DNA of 52,500 nucleotides from Chrysomallon squamiferum (GCA_012295275.1 CM022679.1:23309502-23362001), one strand, 5' to 3'; shown: positions 11,757-23,792, counted from the stretch's first letter. Made by a program: numbers and translations. The notes: generated by a model not told the origin, from the sequence alone.

Positions 11757-11950
11757 TCTTTATTATACATTTTAATTACCACTGTTTTATTTCCTTTTTC
11801 CTTTTTCTCTCTCTCTTTCTTTTCACTTCATTCACTTAAGTATTCAATCATCGTCTCTGTCTCTGTCTAATATTTTACTTTTCACTACAAATTTGATTTT
11901 TTTATTTCTTTTAGTTACAGCAAATTGGGCTGTACTAATTATATATTTTG
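11757..11950 (+). repeat. Dispersed repeat B, copy 1
   Basis: Aligns in the same orientation with 16815-17025. Anchors are CATTTTAATTACCACT, TTCACTTAA and TTTTCACTAC, then TACTAATTATA. The internal T/C-rich part is variable in length. An old dispersed or duplicated element of unknown family. Confidence 0.55.
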
Positions 11951-13580
11951 GAGGGTATTGTTTTGTTTTTTTAGGCATTTTGGGGTGGGGTATTTATTTA
12001 TTTATTTATTTTCATCTTATTTTAATAATAATGAAATTTAAGAACAAAAAATATACAATTCGAAAATATCAGATTTCAATCATATTTCAATAGATACAAC
12101 ATCTTCAGTTTTGTTTCTAGAAAAAATGCACCTATCAGTCCAGTGATGAAAGGGTAAAACAGCAGAGATAAAAATGTTTTGTAAGAATGTTACTGTATTT
12201 CATATATTGATTATGAGTAATGGCAGGTCACTTAAAACAATAAAATAATAACTTGAAGGTTATCAAGAACTTTATTACACCATTTATTTGTATGACCTCA
12301 GACACTCCTTAATACAACCAGTTATTACACGTCAAACAATGTATTTTTAATATAATGATGACAGTAGAGAAGAAACCCACAGTTACCACTGCAAGGGCAA
12401 TTCCCAAAGCAGACATTTCTCATTAACCAGAGAAATAGCCAATCCAGATGAGTGAGAAGTAGCCCTATGTTGGAAATCCATTATAGACCATTCAACAAAG
12501 TGAGAAACAGCCCAGTCAGAACAACATAGAAATTTGAAATTTGATACAAGAATTATAGCTGTTTGTCAAAACACTGTTTTTAAATATGAAAAATTATTAA
12601 ATTTGATTTAAGCAATACGAGTGTGTATTTAAATTTTAAAACAAGAGTCCAGGCTTGATTATTCTTTTTTTTTTTTAATTCAAGTTTTAACAGATCTGCA
12701 AATATATATGTAGGATTTATTTGTTTATTTGTTTGTTTGTTTATTAATTAATAAACATAGTTATTTTCTTTTTCATCAAGATTATTTTTTTTTATCTTCA
12801 ATATAATCTTCTGCACAAGAAAATATAGTCCATCTCAGACAGCTGAAAATCTTGCAAGAACTCTTCACCTAAAAAAGGATAAAATTTAAGTGACGTTTTC
12901 TAAGGGAGCTAACTTTGTAATGATGCAGAACTAATGATTATTGATCTTTTTTAAAAGAAAAACACAAAAAAGCTCTCAGTGTTTTCTTCTTTCTGTAGAA
13001 AACATGAACCAGAAAATGGATTCTTTTTTTCTTCATTTGTTTTTAATCTTTTCCAATCTTTTACTGTTACATATTTATTATTTATTTTTTTATTATTTTA
13101 TTTTTATATATTTTTTTATTTTTTTTTTTTTTTGTAAATTCTTTTTAAAACTCTTTTTTTTTATTTTCTTTAATATTCATTCACATCATTCTTCTTTCTT
13201 TTCATTCTTTGTTTCCTTCTTTCTTTTTTCTATCTTTCATTTTTCTTTTGTTCTTTTCACTTTCTTCTGTCGTGATTTTTTTTTAATTATTATTTTTTTA
13301 TTTTCCCCAATCTAATTATCCATGTAGTGATGTGTCACTTTCAGTTCTGCCACAGATGTAATTAACTCTTTGGCTGTTGCGGAGATCAAATTCCATGTCT
13401 CTGCTTTTGATTTGCACATTTTAAAATGTTTCTTTGTGCTTTATGTGACAACAGGGTCAGTGGTGTTCACAAACTGTGTGAGTCATAAAGGGTGATGTGA
13501 ATTCCAACAGAGAAAATAAATAATAAAATGGACGGATTATTTTTCTAAAAAAAAAAAAAAAATGAAAAGAATAAATTAAT
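11951..13580. other. Intergenic AT-rich sequence
   Basis: Unique sequence at 12100-12560. A T-rich strand-asymmetric tract runs from about 13020 to 13320 (open only because it is TTT/TTC/TAT). Nothing gene-like is recognised. Confidence 0.5.
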
Positions 13581-14000
13581 TAATAAATAATAATGTTGAT
13601 GATGATGATGATGATGTTTACAATGATAATAACAGTTTCAATAATGATAATGATGATAATGATTAAATTAATGATGAAAATAATAATAATGATATAATAA
13701 TTTAGCTTAATAATAAGAAGAAGATCAGCAGCAACAACAACACCAATAATAATAAACTTAATAAATGAAAATAATAATAATAATAAATTAACAATAAGAA
13801 CAACAGTAATATTAACAAATAAAAATAATATATAAATAATAAATCAGAGAATTTATTTAGTTCCCTCATTCACTGATCACTAATATTTTTAAATTTATTT
13901 GTTTATCTCTCTATTCAATTTTTTTCTCTGTCAATAAAATTTGTTTATTACTTTATTAATGAATAAATAAAAAAAAAAAAAAAATAAAAATATATATTTA
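13581..14000. repeat. ATG/AAT trinucleotide arrays and poly-A
   Basis: GATGATG and AATAAT tracts at 13590-13850, then an A run at 13969-13984. Confidence 0.8.
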
Positions 14001-14379
14001 CTGTTTTTATCTACTGTAAAAAGAATGCATGCATGAATTCTCACATTTTATGATTACTCAGTCTTTACTGATTTCTGTTCACTCAGAGACTTCGGGAAAG
14101 TAGTGTTAACAAAAACTCTTAACAGCGTTGGTCAGTGCACATGAATGTAAGGAAAAAAAATGTAAAAAGAGTCTAGCAGTTTTTTCTTTTAAGATATGAT
14201 TGATATCTTAAGGTAATAATTTAAGAATAAAGAAGTCAAAATTTCATTGAACATTGATGCATTCTGCAGTGTACCCATATGTTCATAAATATATCCATAT
14301 GCACAGTATATTCATGCAGTATTGATTTTTTTTATCCATCTTTTTTACTTTTTTTTTTTCATTCACGTATTTGTTTATT

Positions 14380-14600
14380 TTACTGTCCATTTATTCATCC
14401 TTCAATCCATCCATTCATCTTTGCACCTGTCAAACAATCTTCCATTTATCCTTCATTCTTCCATTCATTCATTCATCCATTCATTCATTCATTCATTCAT
14501 TCATCCATCCATTCATTCATTCATTCATTCATTCATCCATCCATTCATTCCCCTGTTGATTCATCCTTCTGACTATCCATCCATCCATTGATTCAGTCTT
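14380..14600. repeat. (ATTC/ATCC)n tetranucleotide array
   Basis: About 200 bp of CATT and CATC units. The Ser/His/Ile-rich open frames here are artefacts of the repeat. Confidence 0.9.
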
Positions 14601-14684
14601 TTTTTTTGTCCTCCATTTATTTACCATTCATTTACTGTTATGCCTAAAACTGATTCCTGAATGTCCATCTCCTGTCCATCTCTG

Positions 14685-14698
14685 GTCACCATGGTGAC
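14685..14698. promoter_or_regulatory. Palindromic RFX X-box match
   Basis: GTCACCATGGTGAC is a perfect 14-bp palindrome and fits all 14 positions of RYYNYYATRRNRAC. It lies in unique sequence about 970 bp upstream of the candidate exon at 15657. Confidence 0.4.
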
Positions 14699-15480
14699 GA
14701 GTAAATGAAGGCTATTATATCCCAAGTCTATTTTGTGGTGGTAATTTGACCAAACAGTTTCTCTGAGATGTTAGTTTGTCAAAGACTTGGTAAGTATCAG
14801 TTTCTATAAAGCTATGGCAGTTTGATACTGTGATGATTTTACAGAGAAAATAAATTAATTATAATACAGTGCTGTTTTTAAGATTATAAATATTTTTTAT
14901 TTAAAAAAAAAAATTGTAAAGTTGTAATTTGCAAAAGAACTTGTATTAAATAAAACTATCTTTTAGTAAATATCATTCAAATAATTACACAGATAGTGCT
15001 ATCCAGTAAACTGATTTCAATATATCAGATTTCAAAATAATGATATTAAACTCAATAAGCTGCATTATGATGTAGCCTTTTGACTACGGATGTCAGACAA
15101 ATGTATTCAGCTGCAAGAAAACCTGTTTTAGAAGTATAATTAATTTTTAAATACAGTTTTTTCTTTCTTTATTTTTCATTGTTTATTTTTTATTTTAAAT
15201 AGATATCTTGTTAAGTTTTGATCTAGAAAATCAGAAAACTGAAAAATTCCAGACTTGCTGAACAAATAGTCTGGTACTTGTACTTGTTATTAAGGTGCCT
15301 GTAACAGGTTTCTTGCAGCTAACTGGTGACTGTATTTAACATGATCATCATACAAAAACCTCATGCATGTATGGAAAGCACTGGAATCATAATAAAATTT
15401 CTGTTAATAATAATATTTGTTATTTTGTCATTAAACAAAAAAGAAAGAAAGAAAAAAGTTATTCCTCTGTTATTTAATTC
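14699..15480. other. Unique intergenic sequence
   Basis: AT-rich and free of long microsatellites. No coding segment recognised. Confidence 0.4.
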
Positions 15481-15481
15481 T

Positions 15482-15507
15482 TGTTGTTGTTGTTGTTGTT
15501 CTTGTGA

Positions 15508-15578
<71 letters not shown>
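15482..15578. repeat. (TTG)n/(TTA)n microsatellite
   Basis: TTG units followed by about 65 bp of uninterrupted TTA, ending 79 bp before the ATG of the candidate exon at 15657. Confidence 0.9.
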
Positions 15579-15656
15579 GCAAACAGGAAGCGATGTGAGA
15601 GACAAGAGAGAAAATTTATTCCAATGCTGCCTTGCCAAAATGGCTGACTGGGAACC

Positions 15657-15731
15657 ATGGCAACCATCAACACTCGGTTCCCAGTGTCAGAGTTTGACAT
15701 GATCATTTTACAGACAGGAATAGTGGTTGAT
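15657..15731 (+). CDS. Candidate coding first exon (possible alternative start of the rhomboid gene)
   Basis: The ATG sits in a strong ACCATGG context and is followed by 25 open codons, MATINTRFPVSEFDM to GIVVD, running into a consensus donor GTAAGT at 15732 in phase 0. Two upstream ATGs (15624, 15639) open short frames. Phase 0 would splice in frame to the rhomboid microexon at 23793. No other acceptor with a matching reading frame was recognised in the next 4 kb, so an alternative rhomboid first exon is one reading. The other is the first exon of an unrelated or non-coding transcript. The peptide has no recognised similarity. A degenerate X-box half-site (GGCAAC) overlaps the ATG. Confidence 0.3.
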
Positions 15732-15739
15732 GTAAGTAC

Positions 15740-15741
15740 AT

Positions 15742-15772
<31 letters not shown>

Positions 15773-16480
15773 TTAAAATTCAAACCCAATAAAAACATTT
15801 AGTTATATTGTTTAAGAAATGAAATTTACAGCCCTGCCAGAATGATCTCCCTTATGAAATGTTCTGAAGTTATCTCCCTTGTATAATGTACTGCTGTAAA
15901 ATATCAACATAATTTTATTATTAGATTATGACAATGAATCTTGTGGGGGAAAAAATTCTAACAATAAATAAATAAAATAAGAAATAAAGTATAAGAAAAC
16001 TAATAGAATCAAAAATTGTAAATTCTTCGACTTAACTTTCTTGTAATCACAAAAATCACTCTGTTCATGAAAGGCATGCTTGAACAACCCTGTAAAGGCA
16101 ACTTGCCTAAATGTAATCCACCTCTACCAAACCAAAGCAGTATCACATAATTTTTATTGTCTCCAAATATCTGCGGTTACTTGGAACTTTACGATTATTG
16201 GGAGATGTGATTTGGAAATTACTCTGCCAGTAAATCAATGACTCAATTGGTTTTTATCAGCCAGACAGACTCTTTGTTATTTCACACAGACCCTTGATTG
16301 AGTTTACACACAATTCACCTTTAATGAGTTTTATAGACTTCTCAGGAGAAGAGTGGTAGGAGTTAGCAGGTCTTTGAATGAGCTGTGTTAAGTTGCTGGT
16401 TCAAAATCTATAGTAGCAAGTGATGTATAAAATGATTTTGTTTGTTGTGTATACAAACACTAAGAAAATCCATGTATATA
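15740..16480. other. (TTTA)n then unique AT-rich sequence
   Basis: (TTTA)n at about 15739-15773, then unique sequence without recognisable coding content. Confidence 0.5.
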
Positions 16481-16489
16481 AAAACAGCC

Positions 16490-16720
16490 ACATACATACA
16501 TACATACATGATGCAAACACCTACAGACACAGAGATACAGAACTATACATACAGAGAGACCCAAACCAACACACAAACATACATACATACATACATACAT
16601 ACATACATACATACATACATACATACATACATACATACATACGTACGTACATACACACATACATACACACATAGACACACAAACACACACACAAACACAC
16701 ACATACACATGTATCCATGA
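16490..16720. repeat. (ACAT)n/(AC)n microsatellite
   Basis: About 70 bp of pure ACAT at 16575-16645 with degenerate flanks. The Tyr/His/Thr-rich and Cys/Val/Tyr-rich open frames on both strands are artefacts. Confidence 0.9.
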
Positions 16721-16814
16721 ATAAAAATACACCCAAAATTACATATCACAGTATTTCACAGTATTCTTTCTTTAAATGAGTACAAAGATTTTTTTAAACA
16801 TTTATATTTTACAA

Positions 16815-17025
16815 TTTTCTTCTATCACACATTTTAATTACCACTTCAGATTTCCTTTCATTCATTTTTTTTTTTTTTTTTATTATTATTATTTTTTTAT
16901 TCCATCTTTTCTCTTTTTATTCTATTCACTTAATTAAACGCTCATTGTCTCTGATATTTTGCTTTTCACTACGAACTTGATTCTTAATTTTCTGCTTGGG
17001 GTGAGAAAATGGAGTTACACTAATT
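16815..17025 (+). repeat. Dispersed repeat B, copy 2
   Basis: Partner of 11757-11950, same orientation, with a longer T-rich centre. Confidence 0.55.
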
Positions 17026-17424
17026 ATAAATCACCACAGACACACTTAGATGGACAGATTTGTCTCGGCCAATGAAAATCCTCCACAGATAATTGGTGTC
17101 AGTGAAATGTCATAGACTGTGATAGATGTTGATTGAAAATAAGTGGAGAACCAGTCTATTCTGTTTGATTAGTCTTCTGCCATGTCACTTCCTATTCCAG
17201 ACAGGTCAAAGGTTGTAGGTCATTTGTTCTTAATTAAACAGCCAGTCAGTGATTAGGGAATAACAAGAATTGATTGGTGGTTTTTTTCATAAACTAATTG
17301 TTGAATATTAATGTATGATGTGGTGAAATAAAAACAACATCCAGGATAATAATAACAATTATTATCATATAACTTTATTATTCTCATTATTATCACTAAT
17401 ATTATTATTAGTATAACCTTTTTA

Positions 17425-17461
<37 letters not shown>

Positions 17462-17815
17462 TATATAGTAAGCAATTTTTTAATCCCATCTACTATTATA
17501 ATGTGTTTTATTGATATATGTAACTTATTTGTTAAACTGTTTTCTGTTACCATTATGATTATCATGACCCCCAAGAAAAATTTTTGCAAGGTGGTACAAA
17601 GCCCCTTTGGGTCCCAAAGCTGACAAAGATTTTTATTCAAAACTGAGGATTTGATGTCCAGTAATTCTACATGCAAACTCTCGTAAATGCTGTAAATATA
17701 ACATAAAATAACAAACATATTTAGTTAATACATGGTTCCTTTGGGTCTTTCCTAGTTCTTGGGACCCAGAACAAAGTATCTGGCTGGATGCCCTTCTCAT
17801 AGGCCCCGATTATTA
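17026..17815. other. Unique sequence with ATT tracts
   Basis: TAA/ATT tracts at 17340-17465. At 17570-17810 is a GC-richer patch containing two GGGTC-type words (TTTGGGTCCCAAAG and TTGGGACCCAGAA). It might be a remnant of a transposable element, but no family is recognisable. Confidence 0.4.
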
Positions 17816-17819
17816 TATT

Positions 17820-18430
17820 ATTGTTTTCACATTAGCTTATTAGCAATAAAATTTGTTTTATTAATAACTCTACCACATTGCTATATTAGTGTTTCATTTA
17901 TAATCTAAATACCATTAGTTTTTTAATTGTTATTTTATTAATACAGAGCTGTATTTATGTTTTATTTATAATCTAAATACCATTAGTTTTTTAATTGTTA
18001 TTTTATTAATACTTAGCTGTATTTATGTTTTATTTATATCCATACATTATTAGCTTAGAGATCTTTATTTTAGTAATAACTGTATCATACTGTTACCTTA
18101 ATTTTTTTTTATTTACATCCAGATATTTACTGGCTTACAAATTTCCATTTTATTAATACAGAGCTGTATTTACGTTTTATTAACATCCATGCATTATTAG
18201 CTTATAAATTGTTATTTTATTAATACCAATGTCAGATAGCTATATTAATATTTTATTTATATCCAATTAGTATTAGCTCAGAATTATTATTTTATTTATA
18301 TTTAAATAACTATATCCCCAGTCTTATTTATATCCATACTTTGTTAGCTTACAAATTGTTATTTTTATTAATAACTATAATCACATAAGTATATTAATAT
18401 TTCTTTTATTAACACCATATTTTACCTTTA
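17820..18430 (+). repeat. Degenerate tandem repeat, unit about 68 bp
   Basis: Two neighbouring units are nearly identical at a period of 68 bp (for example ACCATTAGTT at 17911 and 17979). More diverged units containing TTATATCCA, ATTAGCTTA and GTTATTTTATTAATA continue to about 18430. Confidence 0.7.
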
Positions 18431-18769
18431 TTAACACTGTCTAAAGCCTTTAATGTAGAAACCCAGTTTGTGGTATTGATTGTTGTTAAATTGGATAAGA
18501 CTGAGGTGTTGTTTGTGTGATCTTTACAGTCAGTTTAACAGTTTACCAGAGTCAAAAATTTCTTTAATATTTGAAAGTGAAAGTGTCTGTGAGCCAGACT
18601 AACTGAAACAGTGGTTACCACGTTCGAAACATTCAGATTGAAAGGACACCTCTTATCAATGGTGTGTCTAATGCAAATATGTCTGGTCTGTACATATTGG
18701 TTAAAAATAAGCTAAGGATGTATGTATGTGTGTGTGTTTAAAAATATATCAAACTGTTCAAATACTTTA

Positions 18770-18844
18770 CTCTCTCTCTCTCTCTCTATATGTGTGTGTG
18801 TGTGTGTGTGTGTGCATACACACATATCAATCTCTTTCTAGTAT

Positions 18845-18936
<92 letters not shown>

Positions 18937-18960
18937 GCTAGAAAGATTGATAGAGAGACA
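18770..18960. repeat. Compound CT/GT/AT microsatellite inside an inverted repeat
   Basis: Arms ATCAATCTCTTTCTAGTATTA (about 18826-18846) and TAATGCTAGAAAGATTGAT (about 18934-18952) are near reverse complements. They enclose (TA)n-(GT)n-(TA)n, so the whole can fold into one long hairpin. Confidence 0.65.
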
Positions 18961-19173
18961 GACATACAGTCAGACAACCAGATTGATTAAAATGTTTTAC
19001 TGCAACTATAATTCTGGAAGTATTACTGAATCATTCTTAATGGTCAATAGGTAGATCTTATGAATGATAAAATGTAGGATCGAGTCTCTTTATTGCCCCC
19101 TTTACACTATTTCCCATCACTGCCAGTGTCTCATGACACTCTTTTATTAAAGGCAATGGTACATACTACCCTG

Positions 19174-19560
19174 TAGTTGACATTTTCCTGAACCACTCTA
19201 CTTGACATTTTCCCAAACCTTTCATTTTCCTGACTTTTCAACTTGACATTTTCCTGAACCACTGAAAATCTTTAAACTTGACATTTTCCCTGAATATTTC
19301 TACCTCAACATTTTCCTGAATCTTTCTACTTGACATTTTCCTGAACCTTTCTACTTGACATTTTCCAGAACCTTTTTTCTTGACATTTTCTTGAATCTTT
19401 CTACTCAACATTTTCCTGAATCTTTCAACTTGACATTTTCATGAACCACTCTACTTGATATTTTCCTGAACCTTTCAACTTGACATTTTCCTGAACCACT
19501 CTACTTGACATTTTTCATGAACCACCTTTCTACTTGACATTTTTCCTGAACCACTCACTT
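19174..19560 (+). repeat. Promoter-proximal minisatellite, unit about 26 bp
   Basis: About 14 degenerate copies of CTTGACATTTTCCTGAACC plus a variable TTTCTA/ACTCTA spacer. It ends about 390 bp before the ATG of rhomboid exon 1. Confidence 0.85.
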
Positions 19561-19828
19561 TCTGTCTAGTCACTTCGACTGTAATATTATTATTTGATAT
19601 ACTGTCGGAAACTCTTTCACCGATATCGTGAAAACTTAACGACACGAAGGTTAAAAGTTTCTATCGCACACACAGCTTTAGTATTGATCTATCAAGCAGA
19701 CTGGAGAGAATGGGCAATGCCTAGCGCTGCTGTGAGATACCACTAAATCTCCATCTCCCCCAGCTCGGCTAAATCCTTCACGATTTCTTCCTCTTAATTT
19801 GTGATGATGTTAAACTAACGAGTGTTTC

Positions 19829-19836
19829 TATATATG
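19829..19836 (+). promoter_or_regulatory. Candidate TATA box for the rhomboid gene
   Basis: TATATATG in a GC-richer unique stretch (19565-19952), 124 bp before the ATG at 19953. A start near 19860 would give a 5' UTR of about 95 nt containing one three-codon upstream frame (ATG CTG TAG near 19928). Confidence 0.3.
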
Positions 19837-19952
19837 TGACAGACATGATCATGATCTGCGGGTGGTAATAATAACACACAGTCTCGTTGTCTCCGCGTGA
19901 ACTCAATCGCTGACTGAGTTTGTGCGATGCTGTAGTTGTTTGTCTGAGTGAA

Positions 19953-20003
19953 ATGGAGCTGGCTGCTTGTTCCCACTGTTCTTCTGATCACTTTGATCCA
20001 CAG
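19953..20003 (+). CDS. EF-hand rhomboid protease, exon 1 (preferred start)
   Basis: MELAACSHCSSDHFDPQ, with donor GTAAAA at 20004 in phase 0. I choose this start because the following microexon continues the reading frame and because the EF-hand rhomboids RHBDL1 and RHBDL3 have a short, weakly conserved cytosolic N-terminus at this point. The gene runs to 39080, and its joined product would be about 375 residues, near the family's usual 370-440. Product role: intramembrane serine protease that cleaves membrane proteins within the bilayer, related to Drosophila rhomboid and vertebrate RHBDL1/3, with a cytosolic EF-hand-like module before the membrane core. The Cys-rich start has no known function. 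Confidence 0.5.
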
Positions 20004-20571
20004 GTAAAATTAATATTTTTTATATATATTAGTTAAATAGGTGGGCAGGTGTGTAAATGGTTGTAGGTTTTTTTTAACGATTTTTAAAAACTTTTTTTTA
20101 TCAGATTTGTAAATTATTAAGACATTTAATTTACAGAATGAAATTTCAACTTAATGTTAAGTTTAATGTGTTCTAATATTGGTTTTAGATCTGATTATGA
20201 TCTATGTGTCTGTGGGTCATCTGTCAGTATGTATACTTACAAACAGACACATACATAGATAGTGTGTTTGTGTATGTGTGGATATGTGTGTGGGTGTGTA
20301 AGCATGTGTATGTGTGTAGGTAGATAGGTATATATATAAAAAATGTATCTAAAGTAAACAAATCATTGATATTATTTATTTATTCCTTAAAACTTCAGTG
20401 TGAAGATAAATAAAAATATCATTAATTAACTTAATCTGTTAATGTACACCAAATATCAATAATAATAATAATAATAATAATAAAAAATCTACTTAAATGT
20501 AATTAGTTAAATATTCTTTTATTTATTGCTTTCAAAATGTGTTTTACAGCCAGTCCTAGTATAATCCTCTT

Positions 20572-20730
20572 TAGTGTTTAAAAATAACTGGGTTTTTTAT
20601 GGTGATGAACTTTTGGTACAAAGCTAACTATAGTAACAATCTATACCAAGACCTTGGTGAAAACAGCAAATTAAAAATTGAAGATAATTAGTACATGAGA
20701 CACCCACATTTGAGAAAGTGATTTAGAAAC
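20572..20730 (+). repeat. Dispersed repeat C, copy 1
   Basis: Aligns over about 155 bp with 21930-22095. Anchors are GTGTTTAAAAATAAC, GTACAAAGCTAACTATAG, ACAGCAAATTAAA and TTGAGAAAGT. Same orientation, roughly 75-80% identical by eye. Confidence 0.7.
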
Positions 20731-21929
20731 GATATAGCTGGAAGGTAAATAGTATAATTGACAATGATATTTTAGAATAATAATAGTAATAGTAATTACA
20801 ACAACAATAATAATAATAACAGTAACAACAACATCAGTAACAGGAATAATAAGAACAATAGTAATAATAAAATAAACAATAATCATAACAATAACAAAAA
20901 CAAATACATAGATCAAAATATAACAGCAATAATAAAAACAAAAATATAAAACTGCAGTAATAAAAAATAATAATAAAATTTGATAATAAGAACATTATAC
21001 ATTGCAACAGTAATAACAAAACAGTAAAAATGATTCTAATCATAATAAACAAAATAAATGTGGAAACTAGTAACATTAAGTGATAATGGAAACAAGAATT
21101 TTTTTTTTCTCTTTTCCATAAATGAAAATGTCTGGTTCAGTGTGTAAGGAACGTAGTATTTATTGATATTTCATCATGCACTGTTGAAACTAGGACTGAT
21201 AATAAATGGATCCTGAAAGGAAACCTGCAGTTCGAGCACAATGGGTTATTCCTACAAATTAACAGAGTTTATTGGGTTCTTTTATACACAGAGGAAAGTA
21301 CATGATTCCCATGCCGGAATGAAAAAAGGGTTAATTAAAGAGTTTATGTGTGTGTGGGTGAGTGAGGGTGAGAGATAAACAAACTGACAGACAGTCAGAA
21401 GGAACTGGAGTTCAGTTTTGTGTTTGAGTGTGGATACTTTATAAAGAGTTCATTAAAAAAAAATAATCCGTTAAAGTTTTAATTAGCATAAATGTCCCAG
21501 TCTTTGTCTTTTTATTTTCCTGTCTCTTTGGATGTCTGTTCATTTGCTTGTCTGTCCCTCTGTCCTTGAGTTTATGTGGATTTATGTGTCTCTTTTTGTC
21601 TATATCTAAGGCTCTTCTTTCTCTTTGTTAGCATATCCCATGTTTGTATATCAACCTACATCTGTTACCTAACTGTTGATCTGTCAGTCTCTCTCTCTAT
21701 ATATATATATACATTTCTATCTCACTATCTCTCAAAATGTGTTTTTGTATATGTATCTGTCTGTATATCTGCATGTCTCTGTATAAATCTGAGTGTCACA
21801 CTGTCTGTGTGCCTGTCTGTCTGTTATACATATCTATCTACTGTCTGTCCCTCTATTTTTACTTGGTCTCTCTTTCTATCTGCCTAAACTTTCAGTTGCC
21901 TCTCAGTTATTTATCTTTTCAAGTTTTTC

Positions 21930-22095
21930 AGTGTTTAAAAATAACCTGGTCTTCATACTGTGATGAACTCACAGTACAAAGCTAACTATAGCAACAGTTT
22001 ATCAGTCTGTTCCAAGACTTCAGTGATAACAGCAAATTAAACACTGAAGATAATTGGTTTGTGAGAAAAACCACAGTTGAGAAAGTTTATAAACA
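21930..22095 (+). repeat. Dispersed repeat C, copy 2
   Basis: Partner of 20572-20730, 1.36 kb away in the same intron. No terminal inverted repeats or coding capacity seen. Confidence 0.7.
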
Positions 22096-23444
22096 GTGGC
22101 TCTGTTTCTTGTCTGTATCTATCTGTCTATTTGTTTTTTTTCATCTGTCTTTCTGTTTGTCTGCTTTATATTCATCTAGATGTCATTCCATCTTTGTATC
22201 ACCTGTCTATATATTGGTATACCCTCCATCTTGTCTGAGTGTCTGTATGTGTGTCTGTATGTGTGTGTGTATGTGTGTGTGTGTGTTAATCTATCTCTGT
22301 ATTCCATTCATGTATCTGTGTGTATGTATGTCTGTATGTCTGTCTAATTAATATATCTGTCCATTTATTTGTCTGAATCCCTGTCTTCCTGAAGATGACC
22401 ATTTTTCTGTTTCGTTTTCAAATCTCTCTTCCATTCATTTTGTAAAAAAACAAAACAGATTAAACCTTTTTATTCATTATTATTGAACACCACATACTTA
22501 CAATGGACATAGCAAAACCATTTGTCACCCAGTAATCTTTTTTTTTTCTAATCATGGAAAGTGAGAGAAAAAAAATGCAGAGTTTGTTTGGAAACAAAAC
22601 CAGTCCTGACAATCTGAGTGCTAATTGGTGGTGCCAGGCTGACAGGTTTTTCTCTTCTCTTTGAGAAATAATTAAATTTTAGAAGATTTAATTTGACAAT
22701 ACCGAAACCGACACAACTGGTAACTGAAGATCTGAAGTTAGTCACAGTTTAAATCAGATTAGTAAGAAATTTTACAACAACAACAGGAAAGAATAAATAA
22801 ATAAATAAATAAATAAAATAAAATAAAATAAAATAAAATAAAATAAAATAAAATAAAATAAAATAAAATAAAATAAAATAAAATAAAATAAATAAATGTT
22901 AAAACATTTTTAAAATTAATGTTAAAATAAAGATATATATATAAAATAAAAAATAGAAAACTTAGAAGAAAAAGAAATAAAAAAAGTTTGTTTCTTTTAT
23001 TTGTTGTTATTACAGATTTTTTTTTATGAAAATAAAATTGTTATTTTCTTTTATTATCCAAAATCATAAATGTTACATTTGATTTATCTGAATATTAACA
23101 ATAACCAATCAGGAGGTTTGGTTAATTTACTGCAGACAATTATAAGAAAAGCAGAAAGCCAGTGAAATTGTTTCTTTTATTTACTGCACACATTTGTCTG
23201 AAACATTGTTGACCAGTCAAATTCACTGGTTTATTTACTGCGGTTACTTTAATATCCTACTAGAATTATTGCTGATATTTTGCCTTCAGAAGACAAAACT
23301 GTCAAACTAAATCAGAATTCTGATTTGTCTAAAAAATTTATCTTAGAATATCTCATTATAGTAAAAGATACTATACAAAATGATAATTTCTGTTTTAAGA
23401 GAAAAAAAATTGTGAAACATTTGTAAATAATAATAATAAAACAA

Positions 23445-23477
<33 letters not shown>

Positions 23478-23792
23478 TACATACATATATACATGCATAC
23501 ATACATATATTGTGTTGTTTTTTTGTTTTTTTTGTTGGTTTTTTGTCTGGACCTTACATATTTGCTAGTAACAAAGTTAGCAATGTTTAAAACACTGGTT
23601 AGAATACAGAAAGGCTGTCATTACTCCCAGTGTTCTAGTAAATATCTCATTAAAATTTTAAATGTTATCTTGACTAAGAAAACTAACTTTAAATTTTTCA
23701 TCCTGGATTATTTGGGGTTTTGGGGTTTTTTATTTTTTATTTTATTGTATTATTACATTATTTTTTTTTTTTTTTTTTTTTTCTATTTTCAG

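Larger units (their letters stand above)
20004..23792 (+). other. Rhomboid intron 1 (repeat-filled)
   Basis: Contains (AAT)n at 20457-20482, AAT/AAC arrays at 20780-21060, TCTG/TCTA-type arrays at 21490-21880 and 22100-22350, (AAATA)n at 22791-22895, (AC)n at 23444-23471, a T run before 23782, and two copies of dispersed repeat C. Confidence 0.5.

Noticed and set aside
12941-13315. 124-codon Phe/Ser-rich frame
   Set aside because: Produced by a T-rich tract; no motif, no splice or promoter signal.
17570-17810. Possible transposon 3' end (GGGTCC words, GC-richer patch)
   Set aside because: No terminal repeats, target duplication or coding remnant visible; only a suspicion.
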